This document shows, in pieces, positions 18,037 to 26,686 of a stretch of 64,000 nt of DNA; position 1 is the first letter of the stretch; each line of letters opens with the position of its first letter. Under the pieces are notes generated by a model. The model saw only the letters and a list, made by a program, of their open reading frames with translations. It had not been told where the DNA came from and did no database searches. Made by a program: the position numbers and the translations under genes. The DNA is from JBAXQQ01 sp037131695 (GTDB lineage: Bacteria > Armatimonadota > Hebobacteria > CAIYQO01). The stretch spans positions 1 to 64,000 of the forward strand of contig CAZWZF010000008.1 in NCBI GenBank assembly GCA_964638715.1. Reading direction: 5' to 3'.

Positions 18037-18870
18037 TTAGTAATTGAAAATCTTTTTGCTTCTGGTGGTTTGCAACTTAACATCAGCACTTCTATTTTCT
18101 AATAACGCCATACTCAACTCTATTGATTCTTCAGCCTCGTAGGTGCTCATGGTACCGATAGTTACCATGTCTATATCGCGCAGGGTGCTCCATACGAATG
18201 CTAAACCGGTTGGAGGTAATAATCTACCGGCAGCCAGCGGTTTGATGGTCATAACCGGCTTCTTGGCACCTTTAATTACATTGGCAATCCAGTCAGTCTC
18301 AACCTGGCAAAGGAAACCGGCAGCATTATAAGGTGTGATATAGGTTTCCACATCGCATCCGCCATGGTCGGCACAGGTAATAACTTCCGGAGCATGACTG
18401 CTGAGACCAGGAATCATGTCGTATTCGCGAACTATTTTCAGCAACTGCTGCAAATCATCTGCAAGAGTGATATTTACACGATCAATCCGGCAGTCGGTTG
18501 TGCTTTGATGAGGAAAACAGAAATTTGCTCCCATTCTCTTGGCATCTTCACAGGTTTGTTTCCAATCATCAAAACCCTTAGAAGCATCCCAACCCGGGGT
18601 AGCTATCCAAATTATTTCCTGACCAGTCTTCTGTTCAACAATTTTAATAGCTTCACTCATGTATTCATTTGACATGCTCATGACAGCATTACAACCATTG
18701 CGAGCAAATACTTCGATAACATCTGCAGCTTTCGCTGGTGAATCAAACAATTCTTTTATAAAACGATCTTTAGCCAAACTGGTGTGGCTGTAACCAAGCA
18801 TCCAGTTAGTTCCGCAAATTAAACGAGGCAGTGAAAGACCGCCTACCATAGTACGAGGGAAATTTTGCAT
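18037..18870 (-). CDS. Conserved TIM-barrel-like protein of unknown function
   Basis: I do not recognise a named family. The 277-residue protein alternates short hydrophobic strands and helices like a TIM barrel: RLICGTNW near residue 16, EIIWIATPGWD (about 84), ANFCFPHQS (about 113), VMTIKPLAAGRLL (about 217) and DMVTIGTMSTYEAEESIELS near the end. The last segment resembles the C-terminal strand-helix of aldo-keto reductases. No signal peptide or membrane segment is seen. Several cysteines and HADHGG-like motifs could bind metal, but no catalytic set is clear. It is transcribed alone, with its own terminator, between nrdJ and tkt. Confidence 0.75.
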   Translation of the reverse strand: MQNFPRTMVGGLSLPRLICGTNWMLGYSHTSLAKDRFIKELFDSPAKAADVIEVFARNGCNAVMSMSNEYMSEAIKIVEQKTGQEIIWIATPGWDASKGFDDWKQTCEDAKRMGANFCFPHQSTTDCRIDRVNITLADDLQQLLKIVREYDMIPGLSSHAPEVITCADHGGCDVETYITPYNAAGFLCQVETDWIANVIKGAKKPVMTIKPLAAGRLLPPTGLAFVWSTLRDIDMVTIGTMSTYEAEESIELSMALLENRSADVKLQTTRSKKIFNY

Positions 18871-18950
18871 TTCAAGACTCCAAAGATGACTTTATCTCAT
18901 TATTCCATACTTGCAAACCGGTTTCCTGCATAATAAATAGTATTATCATA

Positions 18951-18986
18951 AAAAAAGCCTGAATGTAAAAACATTCAGGCTTTTTT
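18951..18986 (-). terminator. Terminator of tkt
   Basis: A 16-bp stem AAAAAAGCCTGAATGT / ACATTCAGGCTTTTTT with an AAAA loop (18967-18970) lies 17 bases beyond the tkt stop. Its symmetry makes it bidirectional. Confidence 0.93.
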
Positions 18987-19002
18987 GTTTGGAATATGCT
19001 GA

Positions 19003-21033
19003 TTATTTATTCTTTGCCAATGTTGCCTTTGCGGTAGCAACTACATTATCAACAGTGAAGCCGAAATGCTCGAATATCTGCTCTGCTGGTGCAGACATAC
19101 CATAACCATTCATGGCTACGGTCGCGCCATCTAAACCAATGTATCGTTCCCAACCCATGGCGATGGCTGCTTCAACTGCAACACGCGCTCTTACCTTGTT
19201 TGGCAATACAGATTCGCGATATGCTGCATCCTGACCATCAAATACCCGCCAGCTTGGCATTGATACAACACGCACCTTGATGCCATCTGCAGCAAGTTTC
19301 TCTCCTGCTTTTAATGATAAATCCACTTCAGACCCTGAAGCAATAAGAATTAATTCAGGATTTGCATCATTTTGCCAGAGAGTATACGCACCTTTCTGCA
19401 CCCCGCATGAAGGAGCATATTTTGTGCGGTCAATTACCGGCAGATTCTGACGGGTTAATGCCAGTGCGGTAGGACCAGTTACATTATTGATTGCATATCT
19501 CCAGGCTTCAGCTGTTTCAGTTGCGTCTGCCGGACGGAAAATAACGTAATTTGGAATCGCGCGCAATGACAGCATGTGTTCAATTGGCTCATGAGTCGGT
19601 CCATCTTCACCGACGCCTATAGAGTCATGGGTGAACACATGGACCACACGTATCCCCATTAACGCTGCCAGACGCAAGGTCGGACGCATATAGTCGCTAA
19701 ACACGAAGAATGTCGCAGTATACGGAATTATACCGCCGTGAAGCGCTATCCCATTGCCGATAGCACCCATCGCATGCTCGCGAATGCCGAAATGCAAGTT
19801 TCTTCCGGTATAATCTTCCGGCAGGAAATCTCCGCCTCCATCAATCAATGTCTTGGTTGATGGCGCCAGGTCGGCAGAACCACCAATTAAATGCGGCAGT
19901 TTTTTAGCCAGCGCATTAATAACTATTCCACCAGCAGCACGAGTGGCAATAGCTTTGCTGCCAACAGGGAATAAACCATCTAATTCACTATCCCAGCCTT
20001 CCGGCAATCCGCCATTCTGAATCATTTCAAATTCAGTGGCCAATTCTGGGTATTCAGTTTTATATGCTGTAAATAAAGTATTCCAATTATCTTCTGCAAC
20101 GACACCTTTTGCTAATGATTTCTTAGTCATTTCTGCTCGCACATCATCAGCAACAAAGAATGTCGGTTCAACAGGCCAACCTAAATTTTCTTTAGCAATT
20201 TTCACATTTGCTTCACCCAGCGGTTCGCCATGAACTTTGCAGGTGCCTTGATTTGGACTGCAAAATCCAATAATTGTTGTACATATAATTAATGATGGCC
20301 GGTTAGTATCTTCTTTAGCTTTAGCAATAGCATCCTCAACTTCAACCGGATTCATACCATCGATTGGTCCCAGAACCTGCCAACCATAAGCGCTGAATCT
20401 TTTTCCTACGTTTTCGCGAAATGAAATGTCAGTATCGCCTTCGATTGAAATTTCATTATCATCATATAGATAAATAAGTTTTTCTAACCCTAACGTGCCA
20501 GCAAGTGATGCAGCTTCGCTGGTAATGCCTTCCTGCATATCACCATCACTGGCAATTGCATAAGTATAATGATTTACAACTTCATAACCTGGACGATTAT
20601 ATTTCGTTGCAAGCCATTTTTCAGCTAATGCCATACCAACACCGCATGAAAAACCTTGACCTAATGGACCAGTGGTAACTTCAACGCCAGCGGTTTCGCC
20701 ATATTCAGGATGACCTGGAGTTTTACTTTCAAACTGACGGAACTGTTTTAAATCATCTAATGACAAATCGTAGCCATTCAAGTGCAATAATGAATACAAC
20801 AACATTGAAGCGTGACCAGCAGACAAGATAAAGCGATCGCGGTCAGACCATTTTGGATTTGCCGGATTATGTTTAAGGTAACGGCTCCATAACACATAAG
20901 CCATCGGTGCCATGCCCAATGGAGCACCAGGATGACCTGAATTAGCCTTTTGGACACCATCTACTGATAAAAATCGAATTGTATTGATGCATTTTTCATC
21001 TAATGCGTTGAAACGCTCTGACATTACAGTCAT
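19003..21033 (-). CDS. tkt: Transketolase
   Basis: Transketolase moves two-carbon ketol units in the pentose phosphate pathway using thiamine diphosphate. The N-terminal TPP site contains SDGDMQEG (about 158-165) and YDDNEIS; many enzymes have DDNHIS there, so His is replaced by Glu. The pyrimidine-binding domain has FGIREHAMGAIGNG (about 410), and the C-terminal domain is complete. Length 676 aa is standard. ATG 21033 has AAGGAGAA only two bases away; the in-frame ATG 21024 has a more usual spacing, so either could be used. Confidence 0.95.
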   Translation of the reverse strand: MTVMSERFNALDEKCINTIRFLSVDGVQKANSGHPGAPLGMAPMAYVLWSRYLKHNPANPKWSDRDRFILSAGHASMLLYSLLHLNGYDLSLDDLKQFRQFESKTPGHPEYGETAGVEVTTGPLGQGFSCGVGMALAEKWLATKYNRPGYEVVNHYTYAIASDGDMQEGITSEAASLAGTLGLEKLIYLYDDNEISIEGDTDISFRENVGKRFSAYGWQVLGPIDGMNPVEVEDAIAKAKEDTNRPSLIICTTIIGFCSPNQGTCKVHGEPLGEANVKIAKENLGWPVEPTFFVADDVRAEMTKKSLAKGVVAEDNWNTLFTAYKTEYPELATEFEMIQNGGLPEGWDSELDGLFPVGSKAIATRAAGGIVINALAKKLPHLIGGSADLAPSTKTLIDGGGDFLPEDYTGRNLHFGIREHAMGAIGNGIALHGGIIPYTATFFVFSDYMRPTLRLAALMGIRVVHVFTHDSIGVGEDGPTHEPIEHMLSLRAIPNYVIFRPADATETAEAWRYAINNVTGPTALALTRQNLPVIDRTKYAPSCGVQKGAYTLWQNDANPELILIASGSEVDLSLKAGEKLAADGIKVRVVSMPSWRVFDGQDAAYRESVLPNKVRARVAVEAAIAMGWERYIGLDGATVAMNGYGMSAPAEQIFEHFGFTVDNVVATAKATLAKNK

Positions 21034-21149
21034 TTCTCCTTACTTTTTGATATATATAATTTCTCCAGTGGTTAAGTTATTTCCTGCAAAATTTATAGTT
21101 TTAATTACCTGTCAAATTTGTGTACAATTAGTCAGAGGTAATTTGTATA

Positions 21150-21692
21150 ATGAATGAGCATTTACGCGAAAAAATCCTTTCATCTGAAAATGTATTCAAT
21201 GGAAAGGTTTTAAATATTAGAGTTGACCAGGTAGAACTACCCGATGGTATGCGAAGTATGCGCGAAGTGATAGTGCATGCTGGCGCGGTAGCGATAATAC
21301 CGATAACTGATGACGGGAAAGTTATTTTTGTTAGACAATGGCGCAACGCTGCCGGTGAAGCACTATTGGAAATTCCCGCTGGTGGCAAATCAATTGATGA
21401 AGACCCCATTAAATGTGCAGAACGTGAATTAATGGAGGAGACAGGATACCGTCCTGGCAAGTTAGTACCATTGCAGTCAATCTATCTCGCTCCCGGTTAC
21501 AGTTCAGAATACCTGCATCTATTTATTGCAACAGATTTAACGCCGGAAAGACTGCCGCATGATGAAGATGAAAGATTGGAAGTAGTCATCCATAGTTGGA
21601 GTGAAATCGATGAACTGATGAATAAAGGCGAATTTAAAGATGCGAAAACAATTGCCGGATTAATATTGGCACGAAGAAAACTTGGAATATAG
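21150..21692 (+). CDS. nudF: Nudix hydrolase, ADP-ribose pyrophosphatase type
   Basis: The Nudix box GX5EX7REUXEEXGU matches exactly at residues 78-100 (G78, E84, R92, E93, E96, E97, G99). Upstream VRQWR (61-65) and the length of 180 aa resemble ADP-ribose/ADP-sugar pyrophosphatases of the NudF/YqkG group, which turn ADP-ribose into AMP and ribose 5-phosphate. A possible -10 TACAAT is at 21123-21128 and AGAGG precedes the start. It is a single gene, divergent from tkt and convergent with pfp. The subfamily assignment is less sure than the fold. Confidence 0.85.
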   Translation: MNEHLREKILSSENVFNGKVLNIRVDQVELPDGMRSMREVIVHAGAVAIIPITDDGKVIFVRQWRNAAGEALLEIPAGGKSIDEDPIKCAERELMEETGYRPGKLVPLQSIYLAPGYSSEYLHLFIATDLTPERLPHDEDERLEVVIHSWSEIDELMNKGEFKDAKTIAGLILARRKLGI

Positions 21693-21709
21693 TAATTAAT
21701 TAAGAGCAA

Positions 21710-21744
21710 AAACTCGGTAACATGATTATCAAGCTACCGAGTTT
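21710..21744. terminator. Bidirectional terminator between nudF and pfp
   Basis: The stem AAACTCGGTA (21710-21719) / TACCGAGTTT (21735-21744) is preceded by an A-run and followed by TTTCATTTTT. It can serve both convergent genes. Confidence 0.85.
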
Positions 21745-21759
21745 CATTTTTATCTACTA

Positions 21760-23433
21760 CTACTTACCGCAGCAGCATTTTACACTTTTTTCCAGTGCTA
21801 ATGTAACAGTTGGCGCGTCGCATACTTCAGAAGGACCGAAGTATTGAATTGGTCCGGGGAATACGAATTCATCGTTTACAGCCCAATTGTCGCGATTTGC
21901 AGCAAAATATTGGAATGGTTTATCGTTCAAGTCAACCAATGCTTTCTTAATAACCGGGGTTGGTTTTCCTTTGCGCATTTCCATATTCAGCATCATGGTT
22001 ACCGGAGTTCCACCAGCTACCCATTCGTCGCTGTTTTTGGTCAGGTTTTGTACATTTGCTGTATAACCGGTCACACCTGCGCGAACTAATTGGGCGGCGG
22101 CGTAACCGAGTGAATAACAGTAATCTGCGTCAAAGTTTGACGGAAAAGCGCATCTGCCTTCATAACCGAAGAAATGACCCAACGGACTAAACTTTACATT
22201 TTCAGCTTGTCCCTGACTCTTCATTAAGTTGATTTTGTCTGATACTAAATCAATCAGCAGTCTTTCAGTTTCAACCTGGCTCAACGGCACATTGCCATGA
22301 CTGTCGCGACGCAGCAATACTTCCTGGATACCAAACGGCAAACTGCTATATACCCGCGCGCTATGGTCGGTTAACGCATTTGATAAGAACTGTACGCGTT
22401 CGCTATGATCATTAATTTTTTCAAAATATTCTTCGCTCTTGCCAAGAATTGTGCTTAATTCTTCAATCATTACCTTGATATCGCTAATGAACTCCAGCAA
22501 ACCTTCCGGTACCAGCAAGATACCATAATTTTTGCCGGCATCAGCGCGTTTTACCACAACATCAACAATTGAATCAACGATTTCATTCAGGGTGATGCCT
22601 TTTTCCTGTACTTCTTCGGATACCAGGCAGATATTAGGCTGAGTTTGCAGAGCACATTCAAGCGCGACATGGCTTGCGGCGCGTCCCATCAGACGAACAA
22701 AGTGCCAATATTTAACTGCACTCTGCGCATCGCGGCAAATGTTGCCAATCAACTCTGAATAGGTTCTTGCTGCAGTATCAAAGCCGAATGATGCTTCAAT
22801 TTGTTCATTTTTCATGTCGCCATCAATGGTTTTCGGCACGCCAACTACTCTGGTTGGGCACTTTTCTGCGCATAAGTATTCAGCAAGCATCGCGGCATTA
22901 GTATTGCTGTCATCACCGCCAATGACTACCAGACCGTCAAGACCCATTTTTTCAAAGTTAGCTTTACATGCTGCCAGATCTTCCGGCTTTTCAATTTTAT
23001 CGCGTCCGCTCATTATCATGCTGAATCCACCGGTATTGCGGTATTCATCAATAAAGTCAGCGGTTAATTCCTGGTATTTCCCTTTAATAATTCCGCCAGG
23101 GCCTTTCAAAAATCCATACAGTTTTGAATCTGCGTTGGCAGCTTTTAATGCATCAAATAAACCAGCAATTACATTGTGACCGCCGGGAGCCTGTCCACCT
23201 GATAACACTACACCAATTTTCAGCGGATTTGCAGTTAATGTGCCATCGCCACTGACAAACTTTGCCTGTGCCTGACCGTAAGTATATGGGAACAGCTTTT
23301 TAATGGCTTCCTGGTCGGTTGCCGGAGCGGATGCCGCGCCAAATTCAACCGTTATGTTGCCGGAACGCAAAGCCTTGGGTAATTTAGGCTGGTATGCTGC
23401 ACGAGCTTTTTGCAATGCGGAATTAATAGACAT
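21760..23433 (-). CDS. pfp: Pyrophosphate-dependent 6-phosphofructokinase
   Basis: The enzyme phosphorylates fructose 6-phosphate with pyrophosphate instead of ATP, reversibly. Two residues diagnostic of PPi use are present: Asp in GGDDS (172-176, where ATP enzymes have GGDGS) and Lys in PKTIDGD (200-206, where ATP enzymes have PGTIDND). GGQAPGGHN (79-87) is the long-clade N-terminal motif. Length 557 aa fits the long PFK clade. It ends in KCCCGK. It is monocistronic, with inverted repeats upstream (23521-23603). Confidence 0.95.
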   Translation of the reverse strand: MSINSALQKARAAYQPKLPKALRSGNITVEFGAASAPATDQEAIKKLFPYTYGQAQAKFVSGDGTLTANPLKIGVVLSGGQAPGGHNVIAGLFDALKAANADSKLYGFLKGPGGIIKGKYQELTADFIDEYRNTGGFSMIMSGRDKIEKPEDLAACKANFEKMGLDGLVVIGGDDSNTNAAMLAEYLCAEKCPTRVVGVPKTIDGDMKNEQIEASFGFDTAARTYSELIGNICRDAQSAVKYWHFVRLMGRAASHVALECALQTQPNICLVSEEVQEKGITLNEIVDSIVDVVVKRADAGKNYGILLVPEGLLEFISDIKVMIEELSTILGKSEEYFEKINDHSERVQFLSNALTDHSARVYSSLPFGIQEVLLRRDSHGNVPLSQVETERLLIDLVSDKINLMKSQGQAENVKFSPLGHFFGYEGRCAFPSNFDADYCYSLGYAAAQLVRAGVTGYTANVQNLTKNSDEWVAGGTPVTMMLNMEMRKGKPTPVIKKALVDLNDKPFQYFAANRDNWAVNDEFVFPGPIQYFGPSEVCDAPTVTLALEKSVKCCCGK

Positions 23434-23520
23434 TGAAAAGTATCCTTTAAATAAAATTAACCGCGATAATACGGTTTTGTTGACAAAGATATTATAATAG
23501 ATTTAGGGGTTGGCTGTCAT

Positions 23521-23603
23521 GTTTATATATCAATGTCGTTATTCAACTTGATATATAAACACAAAGAACGCAATGAGATACATATAAATTTGCTCTCATT
23601 GCG
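23521..23603. repeat. Two tandem hairpins between pfp and darA
   Basis: GTTTATATATCAA (23521-23533) pairs perfectly with TTGATATATAAAC (23548-23560), and CGCAATGAGA (23569-23578) pairs with TCTCATTGCG (23594-23603). Read on the minus strand, the second hairpin follows darA and precedes TTCTTTGTGTTT, so it may be a weak terminator. The first could act in the pfp leader. Part of the sequence (CACAAAGAACGCAATGAGA) matches a dispersed intergenic phrase seen also near 27440. Confidence 0.6.
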
Positions 23604-23625
23604 CTCTCTTTAATAAATTTTAAAG

Positions 23626-23955
23626 TTATACTTTCTCGAATCTCTCTACATCAAGAACGAATACGGTTGCTCCGCCGATTGATACTTTTATTGGATTGCT
23701 GATTACTGAACCCATGGTATCCATGGCAGCCGGCATTACATTCACATATTGTTCGCGGGCACGGCAGCTTTCGCGAATAATCTCAATCACACCTTCTACC
23801 TGCTCTTCATCCACACCAATCATCAGTGTGACATTGCCTTCGCGCAAAAATCCGCCGGTACTGGCGACATTTGTAAATTGGTAATTATTTTCAAGCAGAT
23901 TATCCTGTAAACTTCGCTGGTCTTTCTCATGGATTATAGCCATCACTAACTTCAT
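23626..23955 (-). CDS. darA: DarA-like cyclic-di-AMP receptor (PII-like)
   Basis: The 109-residue protein matches the DarA/PstA (DUF970) family, PII-like trimers that bind cyclic di-AMP. Characteristic segments are MKLVMAIIHEKD at the start, the glycine motif STGGFLREGN (32-41), TLMIGVDEEQV (43-53) and the C-terminal GGATVFVLDVERF. The frame is open to 23994, but ATG 23955 has AAGGTGG upstream and matches the family start. It starts one base after the tmk stop; the tmk-darA pairing is the same as in Firmicutes. No di-adenylate cyclase is in the window. Confidence 0.92.
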   Translation of the reverse strand: MKLVMAIIHEKDQRSLQDNLLENNYQFTNVASTGGFLREGNVTLMIGVDEEQVEGVIEIIRESCRAREQYVNVMPAAMDTMGSVISNPIKVSIGGATVFVLDVERFEKV

Positions 23956-23956
23956 A

Positions 23957-24601
23957 TTACACCACCTTTCCCCATCCAAAATGACTGCATACAATACCGC
24001 GTATGCAGGCTGCTACTTCATCTATCGGAGCATCGCCATTAATTAATACGGTATTGAATCTTTTAATCGCCAAATCTCGATATCCTTCTGCTATTCTTGA
24101 AAGAAACTCTAAACCTTCACCTTCAAAACGGTCAGAACGTTCGCCAATGCGGGATATCATTATTTCCATTGGCAAGTCAAGTACCACAGTAAAATGCGGT
24201 GCCAAACCTGCGGTTGCAAAACGATCAGCGGATGATATTTCATCAATAGTTAACCCGCGTCCATAACCTTGATAAGCCAAAGAAGACAATGTAAAGCGGT
24301 CACAAATTACATTTATACCTCTTTTTAAAGCAGGCATAATTTTTTCATGCACATGCTGTGCACGCGCAGCAAGTATCATCAGCAATTCGGCGCGTTTATC
24401 GCACTTTAATTCAGCATCCATGATTAAATGGCGCAATTTCTCACCAAGCAATGTGCCGCCTGGTTCGCGAGTTAATATAGTTTCCAATCCGTTTTCATTC
24501 AGCCAATTAGCTAAAAGTACCGCCTGGGTGGATTTGCCACCGCCATCAATACCTTCAACAGCAATAAAACGACCGGATATTATAGGTGAATTCATCTGCA
24601 T
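23957..24601 (-). CDS. tmk: Thymidylate kinase
   Basis: Tmk phosphorylates dTMP to dTDP. The P-loop GIDGGGKST (residues 17-25), the DR motif in CDRFTLSSLAYQG (about 95-107) and a lid with GERSDRFEGEG are present, and the length (214 aa) is usual. There is a strong promoter immediately upstream, with the transcription start expected within a few bases of ATG 24601, so the message may be leaderless; no ribosome site is visible. ATG 24595 is an alternative. It forms an operon with darA. Confidence 0.94.
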   Translation of the reverse strand: MQMNSPIISGRFIAVEGIDGGGKSTQAVLLANWLNENGLETILTREPGGTLLGEKLRHLIMDAELKCDKRAELLMILAARAQHVHEKIMPALKRGINVICDRFTLSSLAYQGYGRGLTIDEISSADRFATAGLAPHFTVVLDLPMEIMISRIGERSDRFEGEGLEFLSRIAEGYRDLAIKRFNTVLINGDAPIDEVAACIRGIVCSHFGWGKVV

Positions 24602-24610
24602 AACATTGTA

Positions 24611-24639
24611 ATTATAACGCGGCTAACTGCAAGAGTCAA
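24611..24639 (-). promoter_or_regulatory. tmk-darA promoter
   Basis: On the minus strand TTGACT (24639-24634), a 17-base spacer and TATAAT (24616-24611) form a near-consensus promoter. The -10 ends only 10 bases before ATG 24601, so little or no 5' leader is expected. Confidence 0.8.
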
Positions 24640-24722
24640 TGATTTTTAATTAAAATAAGGGCAAATATATTATCTTGAAATAAATAATGACTGTTCACCC
24701 CTATTTTATTTAAATTTTTCTT

Positions 24723-26345
24723 TTACAGTTCTATAATAACCGCTTTTTCAATTCCTTCTATAGCATTCAATTTTTCCAATACTTTATCAGTCGGACTCTC
24801 GTCAACTGATAATACCATCACCGCGGTTCCACGCGGCAATACCCGGCCAACCTGCATGCCGGCAATATTTATATCATGGGCACCCAGTATTTGCCCTACG
24901 GAACCGATCATACCTGGTTTATCTTTATGATATGCAACAATGAATAAACCTTTCGCTGCCATTTCTACCCAATAGTCATCAACTCTTACAATGCGCGGAT
25001 TGTCGCTGCCAAACAAAGTGCCTGCTACTTTATGCTGGCCAGTATTGGTAAACACGGTAACGGTAATCAATGTCGCGTAACCGGATGCCTGGTTGCTGCG
25101 AACTTCAGTGATTTCTACTCCACGCTGTTCTGCGATTAAACGGGCATTAACTGAATTAATGCTGTTTCCCAGCACCGGTGTGAATAATCCCTGCAGCAAA
25201 GCCGGGATTAACGGCGAAGTATTTTCATTAGTTACTTCACCGCTGAATACTATTTCAATCTTTTCAACCGCGCCATCATACAACTGCCCGGCAAACTTGC
25301 CAAGCTGGGTTGCCAAGTTAATGTACGGCTTTATGGCAGCCAATACTTCCGGTGCCAGTGCCGGCATATTCACTGCGCTGCGCGCGGGAATACCAGCGAA
25401 ATAATCGCGAATCTGCTCAGATACATCTACTGCAACCTTAATTTGCGCTTCTTCTGTTGATGCGCCAAGGTGTGGTGTGAGCAATAAATTTTTGCATCCT
25501 TCTTTCGATGCTACTATCAACGGGTTATCTTCTGTCGGAGGTTCAACGGAAAACACATCAACAGCAGCTCCGGCAATTACGCCATTTTTCACCGCTTCTG
25601 CCAACGCTGATTCATTAACTACACCGCCACGGGCACAATTAATCAATCGAGCTGTCGGTTTCATCATCGCCAACCGTTCTGTGTTAATCATATCGGCAGT
25701 GTCTTTGGTTTTTGGCACGTGAACAGTGATGAAGTCTGCTGTTTTTACTAATTCGTCCAATGGCAATAATTTAATCCCCAGACGCGCGGCGTGTTCCTGT
25801 GTTACAAACGGATCAAACGCCACTACTTCCATTTCGAATCCCTGACCGCGGCGTGCTACAGCACCACCAATCTTGCCAAGTCCGATAACGCCAAGGGTCT
25901 TGCCATATAATTCTGCACCGGTGAATGATTTTCTATCCCACTTTCCCTGCCGCATGGTGGCATCAGCCTGTGCTACCTTGCGTGCCAATGACAGCAACAA
26001 TGCCCAGGTGTGCTCGGTGGCAGCCATGGTATTGCCTTCAGGCGAGTTTAGCACAACCACACCTTTCTGTGTCGCAGCGGGGACATCAACATTGTCCACC
26101 CCTACCCCGGCGCGGCCAATTACTTTCAGCCTGTCGGCTTTCTGTAAAATTTCTGCGGTTACGCGGGTTTGACTGCGGATAATCAGACCGTCAAAATTAC
26201 CGATATTCTCGGCTAATTCTTCAGGTGTGTGGTCGGTTTTGATAACAACCTCAACATTGGGGTCATCAAGAAGGGCGCGGATACCGTCTTCAGAGACGGG
26301 GTCACTCACGAGGACGCGAAATTTCGCATTTGCATTTGCAGCCAT
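24723..26345 (-). CDS. serA: D-3-phosphoglycerate dehydrogenase
   Basis: SerA oxidises 3-phosphoglycerate to 3-phosphohydroxypyruvate, the first step of serine synthesis. The catalytic domain has GRAGVGVDNVD, the NAD site GLGKIGGAVARRGQGF (about 155-170) and the HLGAST segment with the catalytic His. An intervening ASB domain (about 320-450) and a C-terminal ACT domain (about 468-540) make it the long type, as in Bacillus and mycobacteria. AGGAG lies 5-9 bases before ATG 26345. A 34-codon ORF ends just upstream of this ribosome site. Confidence 0.95.
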   Translation of the reverse strand: MAANANAKFRVLVSDPVSEDGIRALLDDPNVEVVIKTDHTPEELAENIGNFDGLIIRSQTRVTAEILQKADRLKVIGRAGVGVDNVDVPAATQKGVVVLNSPEGNTMAATEHTWALLLSLARKVAQADATMRQGKWDRKSFTGAELYGKTLGVIGLGKIGGAVARRGQGFEMEVVAFDPFVTQEHAARLGIKLLPLDELVKTADFITVHVPKTKDTADMINTERLAMMKPTARLINCARGGVVNESALAEAVKNGVIAGAAVDVFSVEPPTEDNPLIVASKEGCKNLLLTPHLGASTEEAQIKVAVDVSEQIRDYFAGIPARSAVNMPALAPEVLAAIKPYINLATQLGKFAGQLYDGAVEKIEIVFSGEVTNENTSPLIPALLQGLFTPVLGNSINSVNARLIAEQRGVEITEVRSNQASGYATLITVTVFTNTGQHKVAGTLFGSDNPRIVRVDDYWVEMAAKGLFIVAYHKDKPGMIGSVGQILGAHDINIAGMQVGRVLPRGTAVMVLSVDESPTDKVLEKLNAIEGIEKAVIIEL

Positions 26346-26355
26346 ATTTTCTCCT

Positions 26356-26460
26356 TTAACAGGGACTGCCGTCTTTCAGTTTCCCGCCGCTCTTCAGGAT
26401 ATTCTGCTGCGCTGGCTGGTTCGGCTGGGACGCACCCCGCCGTCTATCGAAAACTGGCAT
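26356..26460 (-). CDS. Candidate 34-residue leader ORF upstream of serA
   Basis: This uninterrupted short ORF starts MPVFDRRRGASQPN and ends KDGSPC-stop. Its stop codon directly precedes the serA ribosome site (TAA then AGGAG). It is far more G+C-rich than the surrounding intergenic DNA, including at third codon positions. A -10 TATAAT lies 13 bases before its ATG, so it would be translated nearly leaderless. There is no serine-codon run, so classical attenuation by serine is not evident. It could be a regulatory small protein, a leader peptide or a structured RNA element. I do not recognise the peptide. Confidence 0.45.
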   Translation of the reverse strand: MPVFDRRRGASQPNQPAQQNILKSGGKLKDGSPC

Positions 26461-26473
26461 TACTGTTGGCAAA

Positions 26474-26501
26474 ATTATACCATTTTATTTATATTTTGAA
26501 A
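26474..26501 (-). promoter_or_regulatory. Candidate serA promoter
   Basis: On the minus strand a perfect TATAAT (26479-26474) is preceded after 16 bases by TTTCAA (26501-26496). Between this promoter and the plus-strand gene at 26687 the DNA is AT-rich and contains only the duplicated phrase AACAGGATTAACAGGATT (26529-26551 region). Confidence 0.55.
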
Positions 26502-26686
26502 CTACTTGCTTTTATATTTTTTTGACAGAATTAACAGGATTAACAGGATTTTTTGGCTTCGCCTTTATTTGAATTATCTTAATAAATCCTATCAATCGAT
26601 GTAAAAAACTAAAAAATGGAAGTTTGATAATTAGGAATTTTTCACCTATTGAAATTGATACTTTATTCACGTAAAATAAATCCATC

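Noticed and set aside
26356..26485. Known riboswitch (glycine, SAM, cobalamin) upstream of serA
   Set aside because: I could pair helices but found no conserved core of a named class; kept only as a candidate ORF or structured leader.
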